The notes under the pieces: model-generated
Databases searched by the model: none
What the model saw: only the letters and a program-made list of their open reading frames with translations
Told to the model about the DNA's origin: nothing
Made by a program: the position numbers and the translations under genes
Origin: an uncultured Ruminococcus sp.
GTDB taxonomy: Bacteria > Bacillota > Clostridia > Oscillospirales > Ruminococcaceae
DNA: 64,000 bases
Reading direction: 5' to 3'
Assembly: GCA_902787365.1 (NCBI GenBank)
Contig: CADAGC010000035.1
Span: 28,996-92,995, forward strand
Shown: piece after piece, positions 48,006 through 57,259 of the stretch
Layout of the letters: each line of letters starts with the position of its first letter
How positions within the stretch are numbered: position 1 is the first letter of the stretch

Positions 48006-49094
48006 TTATTTCTTTTCTATCTCTTCCTTGAGTTTCTGCTGCGACTCTTCCATGAGCTTCATCAGATCCTCGATAGATGTGTCCATAGACTTGGGACGTC
48101 TCGGTCTGGGAGCAGGCTTCTTGACCTGCGGCTTGGGCTGGGGCTTAGGCTGCTCGGGTATCTTCACGGTCTTTACCTCCGGCTCCGGCTCTGCCTTTTC
48201 TACAGGCGGGAGCTTTACCTTGTGTACCTCAGGCTCGGCGGGTTTAACTTCCTCTGCCGCCTGCTCAGGCTCTTCCTCGGGCTCGTCAGCTATCATAATG
48301 GGCTTCTCTTCCTCAGGCTGTTCAGGCTCGTCCACCTCAACTACTGCGCCGATTATATCAGCATCAGTCTCCTCATCAGAGTAATCCTCATCGCTCTGAA
48401 CATACTTAGCTTCTCTCTCGCCAAGCTGCTGTCTTGCGATAGGCGTTGAGTCATCACCCGAGAAGAGTATATCGTCGATAGATGCGGGCTTTTCCTTTTT
48501 ATCATCTACTACAAAGTCGTCTTCATCGTCTTCCTCATACTCCTCATATCCGTCAGAAGAAGCGATAGCAAGTATAAGCTCAATGATTATCATAAGTGCT
48601 ATAGGCGAGCCTATGCATATCACCATACCGAAGCGAGATGTCATAAAGGTTATGGCCTTGCCTGCGGTGGTGTAGTATGTAGTTGCCTCACCTACTACGT
48701 TGCTTGATCTTAGCTCATATGTAAGAGAGGGGTTCTTTTCCTGGTAAACGGTGTAGTAAACGCCGTCTTCACCCTCCTTAGAGCTTACATCAGCGAGCCA
48801 GAAAACGCTCGTTCCAACTCCGGGAACATTCTCGCAAAGCACAGCCTTGCCAAGCTTTTCGGCACTCGGCGTATCATTCGATGCAAGCACCAGCGCACCT
48901 CTCGGCACCTTGTCGAGCATCTTGTCAGAATCCATTATATAAAGGCTGTAGCCCGCCACAGAGGGGGTAACATCTTTATTTTTGAATACATATGAGAGCC
49001 CTATGACAACACCTGCAACAAGTATAGTGAACACCAGAAAGAACACAAAAACGTTTCTTCCTGCGTGTGATTTCTGTTTAGTAACACTGCCCAT
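48006..49094 (-). CDS. Membrane protein with S26-like extracytoplasmic domain and acidic/proline tail
   Basis: A 362-residue protein: membrane segment about 15-37, outer domain about 38-160, second membrane segment about 163-185, then a long cytoplasmic tail of acidic and Pro/Glu/Lys repeats ending in a short coiled coil (IEDLMKLMEESQQKLKEEIEKK). The outer domain (GYSLYIMDSDKMLDKVPRGALVLASN, then VFWLADV, YYTVYQEKNP) follows the strand order of SipW-type signal peptidases, but the Ser-x-Met arrangement is shifted by one residue and I see no convincing catalytic partner. It may be a catalytically dead S26 relative. Promoter TTGAAA-N17-TATAAT at 49135-49163. Confidence 0.6.
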   Translation of the reverse strand: MGSVTKQKSHAGRNVFVFFLVFTILVAGVVIGLSYVFKNKDVTPSVAGYSLYIMDSDKMLDKVPRGALVLASNDTPSAEKLGKAVLCENVPGVGTSVFWLADVSSKEGEDGVYYTVYQEKNPSLTYELRSSNVVGEATTYYTTAGKAITFMTSRFGMVICIGSPIALMIIIELILAIASSDGYEEYEEDDEDDFVVDDKKEKPASIDDILFSGDDSTPIARQQLGEREAKYVQSDEDYSDEETDADIIGAVVEVDEPEQPEEEKPIMIADEPEEEPEQAAEEVKPAEPEVHKVKLPPVEKAEPEPEVKTVKIPEQPKPQPKPQVKKPAPRPRRPKSMDTSIEDLMKLMEESQQKLKEEIEKK

Positions 49095-49134
49095 ATTCGG
49101 CTTCCATTCCTTTCTGCATTATATCGCTCTTTCT

Positions 49135-49163
49135 ATTATAGCACATTATAATGCATTTTTCAA
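49135..49163 (-). promoter_or_regulatory. Promoter of the membrane protein gene
   Basis: Minus-strand TTGAAA (49163-49158), 17 bases, TATAAT (49140-49135). Confidence 0.65.
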
Positions 49164-49179
49164 CTGTTTTCGGGAATTT

Positions 49180-49926
49180 TTAATTATTTCTCGTATACCC
49201 CGAAATATCAGGCATTTCAAAATCCTTGTCATCAGCAGCAGAAACGACTATGTCAGAAACAAGCTCGCTGTCCATATCATCGCTCTTTATCTCAACGCTT
49301 AAGATATTTCTTGTGTTCTCGTTGAAGCTGTAGATAACGCTGCCCTCAAGCCCCTCGAAATCGAGAGCATACTCCTCTATGATAACGCCGTTTTCAACAG
49401 ATGCCTTTACAAACTTGCCGGTCGCCGAAAAGAACGGGTCATACTGGGGGCTTTTGAGTATGGTGTTTCCAAGCTCGCTGCTGTTGTATTTCTCGTAAGT
49501 TGTGGTTGCGTGGTTGATGATATACAGATCGCCCTCTGCGGTGATGAAGCGCTCGGTCATCATGCCCGAAACAGTAGCGCTTGCATACCTTAAGCCGCCC
49601 TTTACCTCAAATACTACGGGATAGCTGTCGCCGCCCTTAACAGAAACTGTGCCTGTGAGCTTGTAGTTGCCCTCATACTGCGACTTAAGGCCATCAAAAA
49701 GCCTTACGTCGCCATTGGGGTCATACTCCTCACGGGAGGAGGAATCAGCGTCAACTGTTGATGATGCATCGCCTGTGCTGCTCTCATCAACACGGTTGCT
49801 CGAATCAAAATCGAAATTAAACTCCATAGAGCTGGGGTCTACTGCGCTGTCGGTGTCGCCGCAGGACGCTAAGCACATACAAAGTGAAAGGCCTGCCACT
49901 ACTGCCGCTATCTTTTTTATGTTCAT
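49180..49926 (-). CDS. Putative lipoprotein, function unknown
   Basis: A 248-residue exported protein with lipobox CLASC (Cys about 22), a Ser/Asp-rich linker to about 70, and a beta-rich domain to the end (YEGNYKLTGTVSVKGGDSYPVVFEVKGG, then VSGMMTERFITAEGDLYIIN, LDFEGLEGSVIYSFN). The layout resembles LppX/LprG-like lipid carriers or LolA folds, but no motif fixes it. It starts 14 bases after the end of the valS region with AAGGAG upstream, so it may be co-transcribed with valS. Confidence 0.65.
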   Translation of the reverse strand: MNIKKIAAVVAGLSLCMCLASCGDTDSAVDPSSMEFNFDFDSSNRVDESSTGDASSTVDADSSSREEYDPNGDVRLFDGLKSQYEGNYKLTGTVSVKGGDSYPVVFEVKGGLRYASATVSGMMTERFITAEGDLYIINHATTTYEKYNSSELGNTILKSPQYDPFFSATGKFVKASVENGVIIEEYALDFEGLEGSVIYSFNENTRNILSVEIKSDDMDSELVSDIVVSAADDKDFEMPDISGYTRNN

Positions 49927-49939
49927 GTTATTCTCCTTT

Positions 49940-50344
49940 TTATTTGCCGAGCGCCGCTATCGACTGCTCGATCTTCTCCATTTTCTCCTTAGCCTTTGCA
50001 AGCTTTTCCTTCTGCTCGTTTATAAGCTTCTCAGGCGCCTTTGCAAGGAAGCCCTGATTTGAAAGCTTGCCGCTTAAGAAGTCAATGTCCTTCTGTGCTG
50101 CTTTCTTTTCTTTGTTAAGACGTGCAAGCTCCTTCTCGGTGTCGATTATCTCCGAGAGGGGTATGAACATTCTTGCGCAGTCGGTTACTGCAACTGCACA
50201 GTCCTTGCCGTCAAAATCATCTGCCGCAAAGCTTATCTCGCTTGCAGATGCAAGGCGCTCAAAGAACATAAAGCCCTTTTCAAACGCTGCCTTGTCTTTA
50301 GTCTCGATAAACAGCTTGGCCTTTACAGAGGGCGGAACGTTCAT
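49940..50344 (-). CDS. valS: Valyl-tRNA synthetase, C-terminal fragment
   Basis: 134 codons beginning MNVPPSVKAKLFIE and ending in a charged coiled coil (ELARLNKEKKAAQKDIDFLSGKL, then LAKAKEKMEKIEQS): the C-terminal tRNA-binding arm of ValRS. The frame is open upstream into [12 protein letters not shown], which belongs just before this fragment in normal ValRS. AGAGG lies 4 bases before the ATG, so separate translation is conceivable. It is separated from the main part by a frameshifting deletion at 50365-50385. Confidence 0.8.
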   Translation of the reverse strand: MNVPPSVKAKLFIETKDKAAFEKGFMFFERLASASEISFAADDFDGKDCAVAVTDCARMFIPLSEIIDTEKELARLNKEKKAAQKDIDFLSGKLSNQGFLAKAPEKLINEQKEKLAKAKEKMEKIEQSIAALGK

Positions 50345-50370
50345 CTCGCCTCTAACGTTTCTTATAGCGC

Positions 50371-52518
50371 TTATTGCCTCTGCTCATATACAGGGAAAGG
50401 CTGTACCATGATAACGCTGCCGTCATCTGTGAGTGTCTGCCATATCTCCTCTGTGATGTAAGGCATAAAGGGGTGTAAGAGTTTGAGCATACCCTTCATT
50501 ACCCATACAAGAACGTGCTGTGCTGTGAGGGCTGTCTCGCCGCCTGCGGCTATGCGGGGCTTTGTAAGCTCGATATACCAGTCGCAGAATACGTCCCAGA
50601 TAAAGTCATAAAGCTTTGCAACTGCCACGCCAAGCTCGAACTTGTCAAGGTTCTCGTTTACCTCTTTTGCAAGGCGGTTGAACTTTGATACTACCCACTT
50701 GTCCTCGGGAGCAAGTGTCTCGGGCAGGCTGTCAGACTTGAAGTCCTCGGGCAGGTTCATCATTATAAAGCGTGAAGCGTTCCACAGCTTGTTTGCAAAG
50801 TTTCTTGATGCCTTTACCTTGTCGTCGATATATCTCATATCGTTGCCGGGGGCGTTGCCCGTAGCAAGCATAAATCTCAGAGCATCTGCGCCGTAGTTGT
50901 CAATAACCTCTAACGGGTCAATACCGTTGCCTAAGCTCTTTGACATCTTAAGGCCGTTTGCATCTCTTACAAGGCCGTGAATAAGTATGGTCGAGAAAGG
51001 CTTCTTGCCCATATACTCCATACCCGCAACTATCATACGGCTTACCCAGAAAGTAATGATATCATAGCCCGTAACAAGTGTGTTTGTGGGGTAGAACTTT
51101 TCAAGCTCGGGTGTCTTTTCAGGCCAGCCCATTACCGAGAAAGGCCACAGAGCCGATGAGAACCAGGTATCGAGCGTGTCGGGGTCCTGACGCATAGGCT
51201 TGCCGCACTTGGGGCAAACTGCGCTGTCTTCCTTGGTAACAACAGTCTCGCCGCAGTCATCGCAGTAGAATGCGGGTATTCTGTGCCCCCACCAAAGCTG
51301 ACGGGATATGCACCAGTCTCTTATATCGTTCATCCAGTTGAAGTAGTTCTTCTCAAACCTCTCGGGCACGAACTTGATGTCGCCGCTCTCAACAGCCTTG
51401 ATAGCGGGCTTTGCAAGGTCTGCCATTTTAACGAACCACTGGAGCGATACTCTCGGCTCAACAGTGGTGCCGCAGCGGTAGCAGGTGCCGACGTTGTGCT
51501 CGTGCTCCTCTGTGTATGCAAGGAATCCGCCCGCCTCTAAGTCTTCAACTATCTTCTTTCTTGCCTCATACCTGTCCATACCTGCGTATGCAGGGTAATC
51601 GTCAACTATCTTTGCGTCCTCTGTAAGAACGTTTATAACGGGCAGGTCGTGTCTTCTGCCCACCTCAAAGTCGTTGGGGTCGTGAGCAGGTGTTATCTTA
51701 ACAACGCCCGTTCCGAAATCCATAGCAACGTAGCTGTCTGCAACTACGGGTATTTCTCTGTTTACAAGGGGCAGGATAAGTGTCTTGCCCACAATGTCCT
51801 TATACCTCTCGTCCTTGGGGTTTACTGCAACTGCGGTATCGCCCAGCAGAGTTTCGGGTCTTGTTGTAGCAAGCTCAAGGTAGCCGCTGCCGTCCTTGAA
51901 GGGATATTTCAGGTGCCAGAAATGGCCTGCCTGGTCTTCATAGTTTACCTCGGCATTTGATATAGAGGTAAGGCAGTGAGGGCACCAGTTGATTATCCTC
52001 TCGCCACGGTAGATAAGCCCCTTGTTATAGTAGCTTACAAAAACTTCCTTAACAGCCTTCGAGCAGCCTTCGTCCATAGTAAAGCGCTCTCTCGACCAGT
52101 CGCAGGAGGTACCGAGCTTTTTGAGCTGGCTTACTATCCTGCCGCCGTATTGCTTTCTCCAGTCCCACGCACGCTCTAAGAACTTGTCTCTGCCGATATC
52201 GTCTTTAGTAAGGCCTTCTTTTCTCATGGCCTCAACTATCTTGGCTTCTGTTGCGATAGATGCGTGGTCAGTTCCCGGCACCCATAAAGCCTCGAAGCCC
52301 GACATTCTCTTATAGCGGATAAGAATATCCTGCAAAGTATTGTCAAGTGCGTGACCCATGTGCAGCTGGCCTGTTATATTCGGCGGGGGTATAACTATCG
52401 AATAGGGCGGCTTTTTGGAATTCACGTCAGCCTTGAAATAGCCGCCGTCAAGCCACATTTTATAGATCCTGTCCTCGAACTCCTTAGGTTCGTAGGTTTT
52501 TGCAAGTTCCTTCTTCAT
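50371..52518 (-). CDS. valS: Valyl-tRNA synthetase, main part (truncated by frame break)
   Basis: Class I synthetase charging tRNA-Val. The 715 residues contain the catalytic domain with [15 protein letters not shown] (HIGH type), the editing domain ([13 protein letters not shown]), zinc-finger-like Cys pairs ([15 protein letters not shown]), [11 protein letters not shown] (KMSKS) and most of the anticodon-binding domain, then end abnormally at [10 protein letters not shown]. Normal enzymes continue through a linker of some 15-20 residues to xAIRNVR and the C-terminal coiled coil, which here lies in another frame at 49940-50370. Promoter at 52556-52584, GAAGGA before the ATG, and no T-box leader. 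Essential gene, so real inactivation is unlikely unless a second copy exists. Confidence 0.85.
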   Translation of the reverse strand: MKKELAKTYEPKEFEDRIYKMWLDGGYFKADVNSKKPPYSIVIPPPNITGQLHMGHALDNTLQDILIRYKRMSGFEALWVPGTDHASIATEAKIVEAMRKEGLTKDDIGRDKFLERAWDWRKQYGGRIVSQLKKLGTSCDWSRERFTMDEGCSKAVKEVFVSYYNKGLIYRGERIINWCPHCLTSISNAEVNYEDQAGHFWHLKYPFKDGSGYLELATTRPETLLGDTAVAVNPKDERYKDIVGKTLILPLVNREIPVVADSYVAMDFGTGVVKITPAHDPNDFEVGRRHDLPVINVLTEDAKIVDDYPAYAGMDRYEARKKIVEDLEAGGFLAYTEEHEHNVGTCYRCGTTVEPRVSLQWFVKMADLAKPAIKAVESGDIKFVPERFEKNYFNWMNDIRDWCISRQLWWGHRIPAFYCDDCGETVVTKEDSAVCPKCGKPMRQDPDTLDTWFSSALWPFSVMGWPEKTPELEKFYPTNTLVTGYDIITFWVSRMIVAGMEYMGKKPFSTILIHGLVRDANGLKMSKSLGNGIDPLEVIDNYGADALRFMLATGNAPGNDMRYIDDKVKASRNFANKLWNASRFIMMNLPEDFKSDSLPETLAPEDKWVVSKFNRLAKEVNENLDKFELGVAVAKLYDFIWDVFCDWYIELTKPRIAAGGETALTAQHVLVWVMKGMLKLLHPFMPYITEEIWQTLTDDGSVIMVQPFPVYEQRQ

Positions 52519-52555
52519 TTTGATCGATCCTTTACATTAAAATGGTTTACATATT

Positions 52556-52584
52556 ATTATCGCATATTTTGAGGAAAATGTCAA
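52556..52584 (-). promoter_or_regulatory. Promoter of valS
   Basis: Minus-strand TTGACA (52584-52579), 17 bases, GATAAT (52561-52556). Confidence 0.6.
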
Positions 52585-52621
52585 GTAAAACTAATATTTA
52601 AGGCGAAGAGTTAATAGATAA

Positions 52622-52652
52622 GAAACAAAACCGCCTGCAAAATGCAAGCGGT
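52622..52652 (-). terminator. Terminator of the brnTA operon
   Basis: Minus-strand CCGCTTGCA/TGCAGGCGG followed by TTTTGTTTC. Confidence 0.85.
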
Positions 52653-52666
52653 TTTTACAGCATTGT

Positions 52667-52891
52667 TCAGCCCCACGAAATATCAGGCTTTCTTTTATGC
52701 TTGACGCAGTCACCAAGATACATATTTATAAGTGTCTGATAGGGTATGCCCGTATCCGTTGACAGTTCTTTGAAATAATCTATAGTGCCGCAGTCGATAT
52801 TAATAGTTATCTGCTTTTTCAGCCTGCCCGAATAAGGGTTTTTGCGGGGGTTGAGGTTTTTGATATCATATTCATCACGCATAATTCTCAC
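52667..52891 (-). CDS. brnA: BrnA-like antitoxin
   Basis: A 74-residue antitoxin whose C-terminal part is a ribbon-helix-helix domain (RLKKQITINIDCGTIDYFKEL, GIPYQTLINMYLGDCV), preceded by a short flexible N-terminus. The GTG at 52891 overlaps the toxin stop (GTGA); the ATG at 52882 is an alternative. BrnA neutralises BrnT and represses the operon promoter. Toxin-first gene order is usual for this family. Confidence 0.85.
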   Translation of the reverse strand: MRIMRDEYDIKNLNPRKNPYSGRLKKQITINIDCGTIDYFKELSTDTGIPYQTLINMYLGDCVKHKRKPDISWG

Positions 52892-53178
52892 CAGCCTTCC
52901 TGATATATCCGTTTTTCGTTTTTGGTCGCTTCTCTTGCCGAGATCAGGCGGATAACATTATCAGCCTCTCTGTAACAATGGCTCACGATACATATTTTTG
53001 ATGACTTAAGCATTCCGATTATAAGGAATCTCTCCTCGCCTATCGAATGGTCGGGGTCATCAAATAAGATAGCCGCATCATCATAGAACACCTCACTTGC
53101 GGTCTCAAATGACAAGCCATGTTTTTTCTTATTGATCTCATTTTTATTTTCATCCCATTCAAAAACAAGTTCTTCCAT
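52888..53178 (-). CDS. brnT: BrnT-family (DUF497) ribonuclease toxin
   Basis: A 96-residue toxin starting at the ATG at 53178 (MEELVFEWDENKNEIN). The RelE-like BrnT fold is evident from FEWDENKNEINKKKHGLSF, EVFYDDAAILFDDPDHS, ERFLIIGM and the C-terminal RLISAREATKNE, with the basic and aromatic residues used for RNA cleavage. BrnT inhibits translation by cleaving RNA. There is no ribosome site before the ATG; the promoter lies so close that the mRNA should be leaderless. Confidence 0.9.
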   Translation of the reverse strand: MEELVFEWDENKNEINKKKHGLSFETASEVFYDDAAILFDDPDHSIGEERFLIIGMLKSSKICIVSHCYREADNVIRLISAREATKNEKRIYQEGW

Positions 53179-53184
53179 AATTAT

Positions 53185-53213
53185 ATTATAATGCATTTAT
53201 AATTATTTGTCAA
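53185..53213 (-). promoter_or_regulatory. Perfect consensus promoter of brnTA giving a leaderless mRNA
   Basis: Minus-strand TTGACA (53213-53208), 17 bases, TATAAT (53190-53185). The -10 box ends 6 bases before the toxin ATG, so transcription would start at or next to that A. The element is symmetric and AT-rich, suitable for autorepression by BrnA. Confidence 0.75.
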
Positions 53214-53317
53214 GTACTTTCAGGCAATTATTTCGCTCATCCCTTGCATATTTTCCCTCCCCCATGTCAATAATAATCCCAAAGAGCCGAAAGGCTTACT
53301 GAAAGGAAAGATGCGAA

Positions 53318-54025
53318 ATGAAATTTTTTGGCAGGATAGCAAAGGTACTCGGAACAAAAGGGCTTTACATCACGGCGGCGGCGAGCCTTGCGGTAATGGC
53401 AGGGGCAGGAATGATAGCCTACAATAAGGCCATAGGCTCGGTGAATGAGAGCTTTGAGCTGAATATGCCCGAAAGCTCCCAGACACAGCAGGCAGAAGCC
53501 AAGCAGACAAACGTCAAAAAGCCGCAGCGTGACGAGAGCAGCGAAAAAGAAGTTCTCCCCGAAGAAGATGAGACAGACGTTAAAAACGACAAGGTTTATA
53601 ACACCCAGCCCAATATCATGCCCGTAAACGGCGAGATAATAAACCCGTTCAGCGGCGGCGAGCTGGTAAAGAGCGAAACTTTAGGCGTATGGAAGACCCA
53701 CGATGGCATTGACATCAAGGCAGACAAGGGCACGGCGGTCAAGGCTATGAACAAGGGCGTTGTCACCAAGGTGTGGGAGGACACGCTCTGGGGCTACTGC
53801 GTTATAATCGACCACCAGAACGGCATTGTCGGCCACTACTACAGCCTGACAAGCGCCGTTGCCGTCAGCGAGGGCGACGAGGTCAACTCGGGCGATATCG
53901 TGGGCTATGTGGGCGACTCTGCGATAGTAGAAAACACCGAGGGCGCACACCTGCACTTTGCACTTAAGCAAAACGGCGAATGGATAGACCCCATAGGCTA
54001 TATAAACCCCCTCGGCATAAAATAG
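53318..54025 (+). CDS. M23 (LytM-type) peptidase domain protein
   Basis: A 235-residue protein with an N-terminal membrane anchor (about 15-35), a Gln/Lys/Glu linker and a M23 domain from about 105. Metal ligands are present: His128 and Asp132 (KTHDGIDIKADKGT) and His213 in GAHLHF with His211, so it could be an active endopeptidase, unlike degenerate SpoIIQ. The single-anchor layout and the presence of other sporulation genes make a SpoIIQ-like or vegetative wall function possible. AAAGGAAAG precedes the ATG. Confidence 0.85.
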   Translation: MKFFGRIAKVLGTKGLYITAAASLAVMAGAGMIAYNKAIGSVNESFELNMPESSQTQQAEAKQTNVKKPQRDESSEKEVLPEEDETDVKNDKVYNTQPNIMPVNGEIINPFSGGELVKSETLGVWKTHDGIDIKADKGTAVKAMNKGVVTKVWEDTLWGYCVIIDHQNGIVGHYYSLTSAVAVSEGDEVNSGDIVGYVGDSAIVENTEGAHLHFALKQNGEWIDPIGYINPLGIK

Positions 54026-54032
54026 GCAGCAA

Positions 54033-54060
54033 AAAAGACCGTGTACGAGACACGGTCTTT
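54033..54060. terminator. Bidirectional terminator after the M23 gene
   Basis: AAAGACCGTGT acgag ACACGGTCTTT between convergent genes. Confidence 0.85.
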
Positions 54061-54076
54061 GTATACATATTAAAGA

Positions 54077-54961
54077 TTACTCAGCAGCAGGAACGCCCTT
54101 AACTGTGAATGTTACTTCAAGGCTCTCATACTCGCCCTCGCCTGCGTATGTCTTGATAGCCTCGGGAGCTGTATCGAGAGAATCGCCGTAAGCGTTGTAG
54201 ATCTCGATTCTGATCTTGCCGTTGCCCTCGATATCGCCGAAGAGTATCTCCTCGGGAGCGAACTTGTAAACTTCCTGGCCGTCAGCGGAGAGTGTAAGCT
54301 CTGTTACATCAAAGCCGCTTGTTCTTGCGAAGTCCATCTTATCTGTTGCAGCAGCCTTGTTGGGCTTGATGCCCTTGTCTGTGCAGTAAGCTTCCCAAGC
54401 GTCACCGTCTGTGGAAACGCCAAGCTTTGTAGCAAGCTCTGCGATATCAACGTTAAGAACTGTAATGCCGAATGCAGGATCGCCGACCTCCATAGGCTCC
54501 TTAACGTTGGGAGCGGAGTTCATCCATGCAACTGTGTCCTCGATATTTACGTCAACTGTGTATGTGCCGTCCTTATCAACGTTGCAGGTAGTACCACCCT
54601 CGGGAAGAGGACGGCCGTTAGCATCATCGTTCATGTTGGAATATGTCCAGCTGCCGTCAGCGAGCATCAGGAATGTGTTGTGGCCTGTGCGGTCGATAGG
54701 AGCCTTCTCCTCCTTGCTGGAATCATCAGCAGCGGAAGAATCAGCCTCAGAAGATGCGTCAGCCTCGCTTGAAGCATCAGCCTCAGAGGAAGCGTCAGCA
54801 GCGGAAGAATCAGCTGTAGACTCTGCAGCAGAAGATGAAGCAGCAGCGGAAGAAGATTCCGCAGCCTTGCTCGAGCTGCTGTTGTCATCACCGCAGGCTG
54901 TGAACATAGCGCCCGAAACGGCAAGTGCAAATACAAGTGCTAAGATCTTTCTTGTCTTCAT
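54077..54961 (-). CDS. Ser/Ala-rich lipoprotein, function unknown
   Basis: A 294-residue lipoprotein: lipobox MFTAC (Cys about 22), a long Ser/Ala/Asp/Glu low-complexity linker with ASSEAD repeats to about 90, and a globular domain with GHNTFLMLADGSWTYSNM at its start and YNAYGDSLDTAPEAI near the end, which looks like a carbohydrate-binding-type beta sandwich. GGAGG 8 bases before the ATG at 54961 supports that start. Probably wall- or membrane-surface exposed. No family assigned. Confidence 0.65.
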   Translation of the reverse strand: MKTRKILALVFALAVSGAMFTACGDDNSSSSKAAESSSAAASSSAAESTADSSAADASSEADASSEADASSEADSSAADDSSKEEKAPIDRTGHNTFLMLADGSWTYSNMNDDANGRPLPEGGTTCNVDKDGTYTVDVNIEDTVAWMNSAPNVKEPMEVGDPAFGITVLNVDIAELATKLGVSTDGDAWEAYCTDKGIKPNKAAATDKMDFARTSGFDVTELTLSADGQEVYKFAPEEILFGDIEGNGKIRIEIYNAYGDSLDTAPEAIKTYAGEGEYESLEVTFTVKGVPAAE

Positions 54962-55187
54962 AATTGTTACCTCCAAAAAAGTTTATATTTCCAAAGTTAA
55001 TACGCCGTTAATATTTCGGCTCATATATAATGATACAACTTTTTTCCCTGCAATTCAATTGATATTTTAGCCAAAAAAGCACCCACAAAGCTATGCAACA
55101 CGCCGATTAAACGTTTAAGAAATATAAATATTTTAAACTTTAGCTGTGATATTAAATGAGCTTTTTTGCTCCCTATAAATATGATCA

Positions 55188-55219
55188 GGCAGGAGCCGTA
55201 AATGCAGCTCCTGCCTTAT
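55188..55219 (-). terminator. Hairpin after the cohesin gene
   Basis: Minus-strand GGCAGGAGC...GCTCCTGCC, with only a weak T-rich tail and a second small hairpin GAGC aaaaaa GCTC behind it. Confidence 0.6.
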
Positions 55220-55250
55220 CTGCTAATCAAGCTTCCTTCAAAAAGCCATA

Positions 55251-56996
55251 TCAGCCTTTGTTCTTTCTGCCTGCGATAAGCCTGTTTATAAGTATCGCAG
55301 CGCCCGAATATACCAGCACGCTTGCCGAGATGAGCATTATGAGCATTCTTATCCTGCCCTGTGTGCTGTCGCCCGTCTGGGGGTTAGCGCCTGCCTGCTG
55401 TGCGGCGTCAGCCACCTTGTTTTCGATAGCAGCCTTGTCGGTCGCAACAAGTGTGGCATCGCCGTCAGCACTCTCGCTGCTGCTTACGACCTCGCCCTCG
55501 TCATACTCATCTTCGTCCTCATCGTCCTCGAAGATGTCCTCGGTAGCGTTGTCGTCGTCTTCGTATTCTTCATCCGTATCATCATCGGCAGCAGCATCGT
55601 CGTCGTCGCCGTCTTCATCATCTGTCAGAACTTCTTCGCCTGCTGTGTCGTCATCATCATCGTCATCGTCAGACTCGTTTACGACCTCGGTAGTATCGGT
55701 ATCATCATTTCCGCTGCCGTAAAGCTTTATGCTTACCTCGTCAACGCTTACCTCAGCGCCGTCCTTTATGTAGTAGAACTGAACCGCTGCTGTGCCGTTG
55801 AGAGTTGAGAGATCAACATCATTTGCCTGCCAAACGTTCTCTGTGCCGCCTGCTGTGGAGTTCTCATAAGACTCCCACTCGCCGCCATTTGTGCCGAAGC
55901 CGAGCGCACCTGTTACGTTCTCGCTCGATGCAACCTTTACCTCGATGTCAGCCTTGCCCTCAAGCTCGCCTGCATATTCGCTCAGGTCAAATACATACTG
56001 TACGGTGCTTTCAGAATTGAAATCGCCGCCCTCCTGAGTGTAGCTGTAAAGCACCTCGCCTGCGGGTGAAGAGATGACCTCGGGCTGCTCGATCTCGTCG
56101 GGCTCTTCGGGTAATACCTCTATCTCCTTAACAGTAGTTGTCTGAGCCTTTGTGGTAGTCTCAGCCGCCTTTGTTGTAGTAACGGCCTTTGTGGTCGTTT
56201 CGGGAGCTTTTGTTGTGGTCGCTGCCTTGGTAGTAGTTTCAGCAGCCTTTGTAGTAGTCACCGCCTTGGTCGTAGTAGTTGTTTCGGGGGCTTTGGTCGT
56301 TGTTGTAGTGGTTTCCTCAGCCTCTGTTGTTGTCGCCTTGGTAGTGGTAGTTGCCTTAGTTGTTGTGGTCGCCTTAGTTGTAGTTGTGGCCTTTGTTGTA
56401 GTCGTGGCCTTAGTTGTTGTAGTGGCCTTTGTAGTCGTGGTTGTTACCTCAGGCTCCTCCTGCTGTGTGCCCTTGACCTTTACGCTCACAGGCTCGTTTG
56501 CTGTAGGCACCTTATAATCAGCATTGACATAAGCGCTGCTCGAATCAGCAACCATATTCTCAACATCTATCCAGTAATCAAAAGTACCGGTAGCGGTGTC
56601 CTTAACGTCAAAATAGAGTGTGGTTATCTTGCCGTGGCTTGTTACATTTGTGCCGCTCATATTAGCGCCGACTATCTTGATAACGCCGTTGTCAAACTCA
56701 TTATTGGTGACTACCGAGAAGGGGCCGCCTGCGCTCATATCCTCCTTGGGAACATAAACGCTTACAGCATTCGGGTCATAATGAACGTCGATAGTAAAGC
56801 CCGCAACGCCTGATTCAGACGGTGAATAGTCAAGTGACACAGCTATTCTGTCGCCGGGTTTTATCTCATATTTATCGGGAGTAAGCGTCAGCCTGTTAGC
56901 GCTTGACGCTGATATAACAGGGGTCAGCAGGCTCGTTGTCATAAGTACTGCTGTCGATATAGCTATCGCTGCCTTGCTTACCTTTAGCTTTTGCAT
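55251..56996 (-). CDS. Wall-anchored cohesin protein with NPQTG sorting signal
   Basis: A 581-residue surface protein. The ATG at 56996 follows GGAGG by 8 bases. After the signal peptide comes a cohesin-type domain (about 30-180: LTPDKYEIKPGDRIAVSLDYS, GVAGFTIDVHYDPNAVSV, ITTLYFDVKDTATGTFDYW), a Thr/Lys/Ala linker of about 90 residues (TTTTKAT repeats), a second beta domain (about 310-440), a very acidic Asp/Glu spacer, NPQTGDS and a membrane/basic tail. Single-cohesin anchored proteins are used in ruminococci to hold dockerin proteins at the cell surface. A dockerin enzyme is encoded divergently next door. Confidence 0.8.
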   Translation of the reverse strand: MQKLKVSKAAIAISTAVLMTTSLLTPVISASSANRLTLTPDKYEIKPGDRIAVSLDYSPSESGVAGFTIDVHYDPNAVSVYVPKEDMSAGGPFSVVTNNEFDNGVIKIVGANMSGTNVTSHGKITTLYFDVKDTATGTFDYWIDVENMVADSSSAYVNADYKVPTANEPVSVKVKGTQQEEPEVTTTTTKATTTTKATTTTKATTTTKATTTTKATTTTKATTTEAEETTTTTTKAPETTTTTKAVTTTKAAETTTKAATTTKAPETTTKAVTTTKAAETTTKAQTTTVKEIEVLPEEPDEIEQPEVISSPAGEVLYSYTQEGGDFNSESTVQYVFDLSEYAGELEGKADIEVKVASSENVTGALGFGTNGGEWESYENSTAGGTENVWQANDVDLSTLNGTAAVQFYYIKDGAEVSVDEVSIKLYGSGNDDTDTTEVVNESDDDDDDDDTAGEEVLTDDEDGDDDDAAADDDTDEEYEDDDNATEDIFEDDEDEDEYDEGEVVSSSESADGDATLVATDKAAIENKVADAAQQAGANPQTGDSTQGRIRMLIMLISASVLVYSGAAILINRLIAGRKNKG

Positions 56997-57259
56997 AAGA
57001 ATTACCTCCTTAGGTGGCATGGGGAATGCTTGAAGCTCAGAGCGGGCAGGGGGCTTTCTTGTATCTTAGCCCCCGCCCATTCATCCGCTCCGAAATTTTT
57101 ACACACTTGGGAAAAGCGGGAAATTTTGTACGCTTTGTATTTTGTGCCGTGACTCGTTTCACGCTCAACCCCCGAAAACACCGATATTTCGAGTGCTGTC
57201 GGTAAAACATATTATAACAAAAGATTCCAAAAAAATCTATTGTTAATCCATACAAAAAA

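Noticed and set aside
52519-52666. T-box leader for valS
   Set aside because: The space between the promoter and the start codon is only about 35 bases and has no T-box sequence or specifier hairpin.
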